DNA of 5,455 nt from an uncultured Collinsella sp. GTDB lineage: Bacteria > Actinomycetota > Coriobacteriia > Coriobacteriales > Coriobacteriaceae. Shown here one piece after another: positions 1 to 5,035 of this stretch. How positions within the stretch are numbered: the first letter of the stretch is position 1; the number at the start of each line of letters is the position of its first letter. The position numbers and the translations under genes were made by a program. The DNA lies in contig USFK01000112.1 in the NCBI GenBank assembly GCA_900553935.1, positions 1-5,455 on the forward strand, in the 5' to 3' direction. The notes under the pieces were generated by a model. The model did not search any database. It saw only the letters and a program-made list of their open reading frames with translations, and was not told where the DNA came from.

Positions 1-140
1 AGCAGCGTCGACTTGCCGTCGCCGTTTTTGCCGACGATACCAATACGGTCGCCCTCGTCCACGCCGAGCGTCACGTTATCGAAAATATGCTTGGTGGGAA
101 ACTCTAGGCTGACGGAATCGCATCCCAAAAGAATCGCCAT
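1..140 (-). CDS. ABC-F family ATPase, N-terminal fragment (cut by window edge)
   Basis: Only the first 46 codons are present; the gene continues past the left edge. The start ATG (complement of 138-140) is preceded by a GAAGGAG ribosome binding site (complement of 149-155) at 8 bases. The peptide opens MAILLGCDSVSLEF and reaches a Walker A motif GKNGDGKST at residues 37-45, preceded by the usual DRIGIVG strand. A nucleotide-binding domain beginning at residue 1, with no membrane part, and the wording 'IF-DNVTLGVDEGDRIGIVGKNGDGKSTLL' are typical of soluble ABC-F proteins (Uup/EttA/resistance type). These act on ribosomes rather than in transport. The gene lies downstream of the pst operon on the same strand but is separated from it by a strong terminator, so it is probably transcribed on its own. 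A transporter ATPase cannot be fully excluded from so short a piece. Confidence 0.75.
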   Translation of the reverse strand, partial: MAILLGCDSVSLEFPTKHIFDNVTLGVDEGDRIGIVGKNGDGKSTL

Positions 141-201
141 ATGCCCTGCTCCTTCGTAGAAATTTAACGTTGTCCATGATAGCAGCGAGCCCCACCCCAA
201 A

Positions 202-236
202 ACCTACCAAAAAGGGACAGGTTTATTTTGGCAGGT
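202..236. repeat. Imperfect inverted repeat with GGGACAGG core (REP-like candidate)
   Basis: ACCTACCAAAA (202-212) pairs with TTTTGGCAGGT (226-236) with a single mismatch. That mismatch becomes a G-U wobble in minus-strand RNA, so the folded form favours that strand. The 13-base interior carries GGGACAGG. The element sits between the pst terminator and the ABC-F gene, where it belongs to no gene. Its build resembles small dispersed palindromic repeats, and a similarly built element lies at 4202-4238. Whether it is dispersed in the genome cannot be seen here. It could also form part of the ABC-F gene's leader. Confidence 0.4.
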
Positions 237-254
237 CGAAGGACGGAACAACGC

Positions 255-291
255 AAAAAGGCGGGCCATCTCGCAAAAGAGATGACCCGCC
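255..291 (-). terminator. Rho-independent terminator of the pst operon
   Basis: Read on the minus strand, a 13-base arm GGCGGGTCATCTC is followed by a 6-base loop and the arm GAGATGGCCCGCC, then TTTTT (complement of 255-259). The only non-Watson-Crick pair is a U-G wobble in the minus-strand RNA; the same position is a C-A mismatch in the plus direction, which fixes the direction of use. It lies 56 bases after the pstB stop codon and ends the pstSCAB transcript before the ABC-F gene. The stretch 292-347 between pstB and the stem shows nothing else. Confidence 0.9.
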
Positions 292-347
292 TCTCCAATC
301 AGTCCCGTGGCGACCATGGCCGCCGCGGGCCTCAAGCACGTCCCGGA

Positions 348-1220
348 CTAGGAGAACATGCCGGTGAGGTAATCATTCAGCCGCTGATCCTTGGGCCGTT
401 GGAAGATCTCGTCGGTCTCGTCGTACTCGACCATATCGCCCATGTAGAAGAACGCCGTGCGGTTGGACACGTGCGACGCCTGCTCCATGTTGTGCGTCAC
501 GATGACGATGGCGCGATCGGCCACGATCGACGACATCAGGTCCTCGATCGCCAGCGTCGATATGGGGTCGAGCGCCGAGCAGGGCTCATCGAACAAGATC
601 ACGTCGGGGTTGAGCGCTAGCGTGCGCGCGATGCACAGACGCTGCTGCTGGCCGCCCGAAAGCGCGTAGGCGCTCTTGTCGAGCTTGTCCTTGACCTCGT
701 CCCACAGCGCCGCACCGCGCAAGCTCTCCTCGACCATGCGGTCGAGCTCGTCGCGGTCGGTGATGCCGTGGCGCTCGGGCGCAAACGTGATGTTGTCGCG
801 AATGGACTTGCGGAACGGGTTTGGCTGCTGGAACACCATGCCAATGGACCGGCGCAGCTCGTAGGTGTTCTCGGTCTTGGTGTTCACGTTGCGGCCGCGG
901 TAGTTGATCTCGCCCTCCACACGACAGCCGCGAATCTCGCGATTCATGAGGTTGAGGCTGCGCAAGAAGGTCGACTTGCCGCAGCCCGAAGGCCCGATGA
1001 GCGCCGTGATCTCGCCCTTGTGAAAGTCGAGCGACGTATTGTGCAGCGCATGGTGATCGCCATAGTACACGTTGACGTCCTTGGTGGAGAGTACGACCTC
1101 GTCGCTCACGGCCTTGCCGCTCACACGCACGTGCTTTTCGCTTTGCCCCACGCTCGACAGAAAGTCCTGGGTCTCGGACGTGGCCGCTTCGGTTGCGGGC
1201 GTTGTATTCATCTCGCTCAT
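348..1220 (-). CDS. pstB: PstB, phosphate ABC transporter ATPase
   Basis: ATP-hydrolysing subunit of the high-affinity phosphate importer PstSCAB, acting at the inner face of the membrane as a dimer on PstA and PstC. The 290-residue protein shows Walker A GPSGCGKST (76-84), the PstB-typical Q-loop region QQPNPF (131-136), signature LSGGQQQR (187-194), Walker B VILFDEP (207-213), the D-loop SALD and switch histidine H243 in VTHNM. It ends YLTGMFS, close to the usual PstB ending. A tail of about 40 residues precedes the core, rich in Ser, Thr and Glu, making it longer than the usual 250-260 residues. The ATG overlaps the pstA stop by 4 bases (ATGA, complement of 1217-1220), which suggests translational coupling. 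AAGGAGG (complement of 1232-1238) lies 11 bases upstream, slightly far. An in-frame ATG three codons later is a less likely start. It is the last gene of the operon, followed by a terminator and not by phoU. Confidence 0.97.
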   Translation of the reverse strand: MSEMNTTPATEAATSETQDFLSSVGQSEKHVRVSGKAVSDEVVLSTKDVNVYYGDHHALHNTSLDFHKGEITALIGPSGCGKSTFLRSLNLMNREIRGCRVEGEINYRGRNVNTKTENTYELRRSIGMVFQQPNPFRKSIRDNITFAPERHGITDRDELDRMVEESLRGAALWDEVKDKLDKSAYALSGGQQQRLCIARTLALNPDVILFDEPCSALDPISTLAIEDLMSSIVADRAIVIVTHNMEQASHVSNRTAFFYMGDMVEYDETDEIFQRPKDQRLNDYLTGMFS

Positions 1221-2143
1221 TCGGCCGTCATCCTCCTTGCCAGTTGCTTGCCCACGATACGGGCGATTACGTTAAACAGCAGCACGCAGATCATCAGCAG
1301 CGCCGCGGTACCCCAAACGATCTGCTGGGCCTCGGGGCTGCCCTCGCCATAGATCTTGTAGATGTGCACGGCGAGCGACTCACCGGGACGGAACACGTTC
1401 CAGGCGCAGGTGGGGCTCGACAGGTTAAAGCTCAAGAAGTTCAGACGCACCGGCGAGCTCATGCCCGAGGTAAAGAGCAGCGCCGCGGCCTCGCCAAACA
1501 CGCGGCCGGCCGAAAGCACGATACCGGTCACGATGGCGGGCATGGCCTCGGGGATCAGGATGTGCAGCGTGGCCTCCCAGCGGGTGAGGCCCATAGCCAG
1601 GCACGCATCGCGCTGGGCCTGCGGCACGTCCTCGAGCGCCTGCTGAATCACGCGCACCAGGATGGGGATGTTGAACATGGTGAGCGCAACGGCGCCGGAG
1701 ATGATGGAGTACTTCCAGCCCAGCTGCACCGAGAACACTAGAAAGCCGAACATGCCGACGACGACGGAAGGCAGCGAGGACAGCGTCTCGATGGCGGTGG
1801 AGGCGATGTCGCGGATGGGTCCGTCCGGCGCGTACTCGACCAGGAAGACCGCTCCGCCCAGGCTGATGGGCACCGAGATGACCAGGGTGATCAGCAGCAG
1901 ATAGAACGAGTCGAACAGCTGATAGAGTACGCCGCCCTGGGTTCCGTTGGCGCGCGATGGCTGCGTGAGAAAGCCCGGCTGGAACAGCGTCGAGATACCC
2001 TCGAACAGGATATAGGCCACCATGGAGACGACGACGAGCATGACGATGGCGACGATCGCCGTCAGCACGCCCGTGGCGATGCGGTCCTGCTTTTGGACAC
2101 GCCCGAGTCTCGCCTCGTCGATATGGATGCGTGTGCTAGCCAC
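1217..2143 (-). CDS. pstA: PstA, phosphate ABC transporter permease
   Basis: One of the two membrane subunits that form the phosphate channel with PstC. From the chosen start it has 308 residues and about six hydrophobic segments (roughly 22-48, 78-103, 123-141, 145-165, 200-225, 275-298). The cytoplasmic EAA loop that docks PstB is seen at about 170-200 (QALEDVPQAQRDACLAMGLTRWEATLHILIPEA), followed by the family-typical GRVFGEAAALLFTSG. I chose the GTG at complement 2141-2143. It has AAGGGGG (complement of 2153-2159) 9 bases upstream and overlaps the pstC stop by only 8 bases (GTGGCTAG). An ATG at 2167 would add eight residues (MAARGRRL) and overlap pstC by 32 bases; it is possible but less attractive. 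The downstream end overlaps pstB by 4 bases. Confidence 0.95.
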   Translation of the reverse strand: MASTRIHIDEARLGRVQKQDRIATGVLTAIVAIVMLVVVSMVAYILFEGISTLFQPGFLTQPSRANGTQGGVLYQLFDSFYLLLITLVISVPISLGGAVFLVEYAPDGPIRDIASTAIETLSSLPSVVVGMFGFLVFSVQLGWKYSIISGAVALTMFNIPILVRVIQQALEDVPQAQRDACLAMGLTRWEATLHILIPEAMPAIVTGIVLSAGRVFGEAAALLFTSGMSSPVRLNFLSFNLSSPTCAWNVFRPGESLAVHIYKIYGEGSPEAQQIVWGTAALLMICVLLFNVIARIVGKQLARRMTAE

Positions 2144-3044
2144 GAGCCTTCGCCCCCTTGCGGCCAATGAGATGGATGATCAGGATAAAGATGAGGCTCA
2201 TGCCCATCAGCAGCAGGCCGAGCGCCCACAAGACGTCGTCCTGGGCCGAGCCCTCGGCATAGACCGCCATGGACGTGGTGAGCGTGGTGGTGATGGTGGA
2301 CGCCGGCGACAGTAGCGACATCGGCATGGCCTCGATGCCGCCGATAACCATGCGCACGGCGAGCGTTTCGCCAAAGGCGCGGGTCATGCCAAGGATGACC
2401 GCGGTCATGAGCGACGGCATGGCGGACTTGAGCACCACGTGCCAGATGGTCTGCCAGCGGGTGTAGCCCAGCGCGAGCGAGCCCTGACGGTAACTGTCGG
2501 GCACGGCGCGCAGGCCATCGACCGAAAGCGTGGTCATCGTCGGCAGAATCATGACGGCCAGCACGATGGCGCCGGGCAGGATGCCCAGACCCGTGCTCAC
2601 GTGGAAAACGCTCTTCATAAGGCCGACAACCACGTGAAAGCCGATCAAGCCAAAGACGACCGAGGGAATGCCGGTCAAAAGCTCAATAAGCGGCTGAAAG
2701 ATCTTGGAACCAAACTTAGGCTGGATCTCGACCGCAAAGATGGCGGAGCCGATGGCGATGGGCAGCGCGATGAGCGTGGAGAGCACCATGACCGCAAACG
2801 AGGTGACGATCAGGGGCAGGGCGCCGGTGTAGGGCAGGCCGTTTTCGGCTGTGTTGGCCAGGTCCCACTTGGTGCCGGCAAAGAACTCGACGACTGAGAC
2901 GCCGTCCTTGACAAAAGCCGAGAAGCCCTTTTGGGCGACCATAAAGATGAGCGCGGCAACGACAAGCGTCACGAGCGCTACGCACGCACCCGTGACGCCC
3001 AGGCCCACGTTCTCAAGCTCGCGCTTTGGCAGCTGTTTTGCCAT
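2136..3044 (-). CDS. pstC: PstC, phosphate ABC transporter permease
   Basis: Partner of PstA in the membrane channel of the phosphate importer. It has 302 residues, a normal length, with hydrophobic segments at about 15-38, 76-106, 122-142, 155-175, 207-229 and 271-294. Between the first two lies the large outside loop, with the WDLANTAENGLPYTGALPLIVTS stretch characteristic of PstC. The EAA loop is at about 180-210 (VPDSYRQGSLALGYTRWQTIWHVVLKSAMP), followed by TRAFGETLAVRMVIGG, the best PstC signature here. The ATG has GGAAAGG (complement of 3051-3057) at 6 bases. It starts 25 bases after the pstS stop and its end overlaps pstA, so it is cotranscribed with both. Confidence 0.96.
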   Translation of the reverse strand: MAKQLPKRELENVGLGVTGACVALVTLVVAALIFMVAQKGFSAFVKDGVSVVEFFAGTKWDLANTAENGLPYTGALPLIVTSFAVMVLSTLIALPIAIGSAIFAVEIQPKFGSKIFQPLIELLTGIPSVVFGLIGFHVVVGLMKSVFHVSTGLGILPGAIVLAVMILPTMTTLSVDGLRAVPDSYRQGSLALGYTRWQTIWHVVLKSAMPSLMTAVILGMTRAFGETLAVRMVIGGIEAMPMSLLSPASTITTTLTTSMAVYAEGSAQDDVLWALGLLLMGMSLIFILIIHLIGRKGAKARG

Positions 3045-3069
3045 TGCAAACCTTTCCGGGGGCGATTAC

Positions 3070-4008
3070 TTATTTAGCGGAGACCTTGCCACTGGCGTCC
3101 TTGACGACCTTCATGGCAGAAACGGGAATAAAGCCCTGCTCCTCGACGAGCTTGCCCTGGACGTCGTCGGAAAGCATGAACTCCAGGAAGGCCTTGGTGG
3201 CCTCGTCGGCGTCCTTAGCACAGTACATGTGCTCGGTCGCCCAGATCTTGAAGGAGTCGTCGGTGACGTTTGTGCTCTTGGGCTCGACGCCCTCGACCAT
3301 GATGGCGTTGAACTTGGAGTCATCGAAGTGCGAGAAGTCAAGGTAGGAGATGGCGTTGTCGGTGCTGCCCATCTGAGTCTGGACATCGCCGGACTTGTCG
3401 AGCTCGGCGTCGCCCTTAAAGTCGACGGCCTCGTCGCCAAAGACGGCGGCCTCGAAGGTGGCGCGGGTGCCGGAGCCGGCCTTGCGGTTGAGAACGACGA
3501 TCTTGGCGTCGTCGCCGCCGACCTCCTTCCAGTTGGTGATCTGGCCGGAGAAGATACCCTTGAGCTGCTCGAGGGACAGGTCGTCGACTGTCACGTTCTT
3601 GGAGACGACGGGGCCCATGCCCACGACGGCGACCTCGTGGTCGACAAGGTTCTTGACCTGATCGGCCTCGAGCTTGGTCTCGGCGAAGACGTCGGAATTA
3701 CCGATGGTAACGGTGCCGGCGGCAACAGCGGTCAGGCCCTTGCCCGAACCGTTACCCGAACCGGAGACGGAGACGTCCGGGTTGGCATCCATGAACTTCT
3801 CGGCAGCAGCCTCGACGAGAGCCTGGAACGAGGAAGCGCCGTCGTAGGTCACCTCGCCCGAGACGGACTCGGCAGCAGCGGCGCTGCCCTCAGCAGCGGT
3901 GTTGGCGGCGTTGGAGCCGCCGCAACCAACGAGACCGAGACCGACGATGCTGGCAAGACCACCAGCGAGGCCGAGGAACTGACGACGAGAATAAGCCTGA
4001 TCGAGCAT
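3070..4008 (-). CDS. pstS: PstS, phosphate-binding lipoprotein
   Basis: Substrate-binding subunit that captures orthophosphate outside the cell membrane and delivers it to PstC/PstA. It has 312 residues from the ATG at complement 4006-4008, which has AAAGGAAG (complement of 4012-4019) just upstream. A GTG at 4041 would add MPASRLYERKI but lacks a good site and would bury the signal. The N-terminus has a twin-arginine motif SRRQFL (7-12), a hydrophobic stretch and lipobox LVGC (26-29), so it is probably a Tat-exported lipoprotein anchored at C29. A low-complexity Ala/Ser/Glu linker follows (about 33-50). Ligand-site motifs match the family: DGASSF (56-61), glycine loop GSGNGSGKG (83-91), NSD with D106 (the expected acidic residue contacting phosphate), and RKAGSGT (175-181) supplying the Arg and SGT contacts. 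QGFIPV near the end is also typical. First gene of the operon, as usual when PstS is needed in excess. Confidence 0.96.
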   Translation of the reverse strand: MLDQAYSRRQFLGLAGGLASIVGLGLVGCGGSNAANTAAEGSAAAAESVSGEVTYDGASSFQALVEAAAEKFMDANPDVSVSGSGNGSGKGLTAVAAGTVTIGNSDVFAETKLEADQVKNLVDHEVAVVGMGPVVSKNVTVDDLSLEQLKGIFSGQITNWKEVGGDDAKIVVLNRKAGSGTRATFEAAVFGDEAVDFKGDAELDKSGDVQTQMGSTDNAISYLDFSHFDDSKFNAIMVEGVEPKSTNVTDDSFKIWATEHMYCAKDADEATKAFLEFMLSDDVQGKLVEEQGFIPVSAMKVVKDASGKVSAK

Positions 4009-4033
4009 GATCTTCCTTTCATACAAGCGACTC

Positions 4034-4050
4034 GCGGGCACCCTGCCCGC
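4034..4050 (-). promoter_or_regulatory. GC-rich hairpin in the pstS leader
   Basis: GCGGGCA and TGCCCGC form a perfect 7-base-pair stem with a 3-base loop, located 25 bases upstream of the pstS ATG and 14 bases before its ribosome binding site. There is no T-run after it, so it is not an intrinsic terminator. As transcribed leader it could stabilise the 5' end or affect ribosome access, but no function can be shown from sequence. It may simply be a chance palindrome in GC-rich DNA. Confidence 0.45.
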
Positions 4051-4150
4051 TTTGCTGTTTGGAAAGATACGGTCTCGATCGGGCAGCGCCCGCGTCAGCT
4101 GCGCTTTATTACGGGCATCTGATAGACCCTTACCGCAAGCGCGGCAGGGC

Positions 4151-4180
4151 TTTACAAACGAATAACAATCCCGCCGACAA
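4151..4180 (-). promoter_or_regulatory. Candidate Pho-box-like array of three TTGT heptamers upstream of pstS
   Basis: On the minus strand three heptamers TTGTCGG (complement 4174-4180), TTGTTAT (4162-4168) and TTGTAAA (4151-4157) start 12 and 11 bases apart. PhoB/PhoP-type regulators bind direct repeats of about 7 bases with an 11-base period, and pst operons are standard targets, so this is where such a site would be expected. Only the TTGT core is shared. No convincing -35/-10 pair was found; TAATAA (complement 4109-4114) is the most plausible -10. The Pho consensus for this lineage is not known to me, so this is inference. Confidence 0.3.
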
Positions 4181-4201
4181 GCATGACCCGCCTTTTACAC
4201 C

Positions 4202-4238
4202 AAATGATCCGTTTTCCTCCGTCCCCAAGGGATCATTT
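4202..4238. repeat. Perfect inverted repeat with GGGGACGG core (REP-like candidate)
   Basis: AAATGATCC (4202-4210) and GGATCATTT (4230-4238) are perfect 9-base inverted arms around a 19-base interior, which on the minus strand contains GGGGACGGAGG followed by AAAACGG. It lies between the terminator of the peptidase gene and the pst promoter region. It has no T-run of its own and no coding potential. The design, with short A/T-flanked arms around a GGGAC-purine core, echoes the element at 202-236 in the opposite orientation. Confidence 0.45.
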
Positions 4239-4243
4239 TCAGA

Positions 4244-4282
4244 AAGAGGACGGCATAGACCTTCTGGTCATGCCGTCCTCTT
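4244..4282 (-). terminator. Rho-independent terminator of the M20 peptidase gene
   Basis: AAGAGGACGGCAT (4244-4256) pairs perfectly over 13 bases with ATGCCGTCCTCTT (4270-4282). The stem extends through GACC/GGTC, with a one-base bulge, to a 4-base loop at 4262-4265. On the minus strand it begins 36 bases after the peptidase stop codon and is followed by a T-containing stretch (TCTTTCTG), a weak but usable U-tract. It separates the peptidase transcript from the pst operon downstream. Confidence 0.75.
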
Positions 4283-4318
4283 CGAAAGACAGGTTGTCAC
4301 CCTGGCGTTCGCGTAACC

Positions 4319-5035
4319 TTAAAGCTCCAGCTCGTTCAAGCGCAGGATTGCGACGATATAAATCTTGAGCGCCTGCTTGAGCTGCTCTTCGTTGGCGCAC
4401 TCGTTGGGGCCGTGCATCTGGCCGCCCCATGGGGGCAGCTCCAGGCCGGTCTCCTCGGGGCCAAACGAGACGGCGCGGGCAAAGTTGCGTGCGTACGTGC
4501 CACCGCCCATGGCGAAGGACTCGACATGCTTGCCCGTAAACTCGTTATAGGTATCGATAAGCGCCTTCACAGCCGGATCGTCGGCAGAGACCGAGAACGG
4601 CACCTTTGCGCGATCCACGCGATACGTCACGCCAAAGCGGCCCACAAGTGGCTCGAGCTGCTCGCGGATGGTATCGGCGCTCGTGCTGTCGGGGAAACGC
4701 ACGTCAATGACCTGCTCAATGTGGCCATCCGCCACGCGAATGACGCCGGGGTTGCAGGTGAGCGGGCCAAACGCCGGACTCGTCGCGTCGATACCCAGGC
4801 CGCGGCCATAGGCGTCCGCATGTACAAAGGCCAGAAACTTGACAAACTCGTGCTCGGCAGGCGTCAGCAGGCGCTCGTCACGGGCACCAAACGCATCCTC
4901 GGCCTCGCGCAGATACGCCACGATGAGGCCGACGGCATTGATCGTTCCCTCGGGCATCGAGGCATGACCGCCAATGCCGTGGGCAAAAATCTGCGCATGC
5001 CTGTTATCGAGCGCCGTGATCTCCAGGCGGCACGA
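4319..5035 (-). CDS. M20 family metallopeptidase (PepV/Sapep-like dipeptidase), C-terminal half, 5' end missing
   Basis: The open frame covers 238 residues and ends at TAA (complement 4319-4321). Relatives are about 450-470 residues, so the N-terminal half, with most zinc ligands and the catalytic acid, is missing. What remains is family-typical: FAHGIGGHASMPEGTINAV (about residues 18-35) with H24, the lid-domain histidine expected to assist catalysis; CNPGVIRVADG and IDVRFP of the lid domain (about 94-115); GGGTYAR (177-183); and HGPNE (208-212), whose His is the last zinc ligand. Complete relatives are zinc dipeptidases of the cytoplasm with broad dipeptide or Xaa-His activity. There is no start codon or ribosome binding site at the 5' side: the homology stops near base 5029, where the sequence turns AT-rich and an in-frame TAA occurs (5036-5038). 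An internal ATG at 4957 would start mid-domain and is not believable as a true start. As shown it cannot be a working enzyme. Confidence 0.85.
   Translation of the reverse strand, partial: SCRLEITALDNRHAQIFAHGIGGHASMPEGTINAVGLIVAYLREAEDAFGARDERLLTPAEHEFVKFLAFVHADAYGRGLGIDATSPAFGPLTCNPGVIRVADGHIEQVIDVRFPDSTSADTIREQLEPLVGRFGVTYRVDRAKVPFSVSADDPAVKALIDTYNEFTGKHVESFAMGGGTYARNFARAVSFGPEETGLELPPWGGQMHGPNECANEEQLKQALKIYIVAILRLNELEL

Noticed and set aside
141..200. TATCAT (complement of 176-181) as a -10 box for the ABC-F gene
   Set aside because: There is no acceptable -35 at 16-18 bases upstream, so a promoter call is not supported.
170..367. A 65-codon plus-strand frame over the intergenic repeat and terminator
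   Set aside because: It reads through the inverted repeat and the terminator stem, has low-complexity composition and no start signal; intergenic chance frame.
768..1352. A 194-codon plus-strand frame across pstB and pstA
   Set aside because: It spans the boundary of two real genes on the other strand and has no ribosome binding site or recognisable domain.
4081..4091. Short palindrome GGGCAGCGCCC in the pst leader
   Set aside because: A four-base-pair stem is too short to be meaningful in this composition.
2851..4122. A 423-codon open frame on the plus strand, opposite pstS and the start of pstC
   Set aside because: It is antisense to two clearly recognised genes, is rich in Val, Leu, Gly and Asp as expected from the complement of GC-rich codons, and matches no protein pattern. 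It is a codon-bias shadow.
4182..4195. ATGACCCGCCT shared between the pst upstream region and the right arm of the pst terminator (282-292)
   Set aside because: It is an 11-base match, but no partner arm exists at 4183-4193 to make a terminator and no regular pattern follows; probably chance in GC-rich DNA.
4957..5035. ATG at 4957 as the true start of a short peptidase
   Set aside because: The 26 codons upstream still match the family (ITALDNRHAQIFAHGIGGHAS), so the gene was longer and that ATG is internal.
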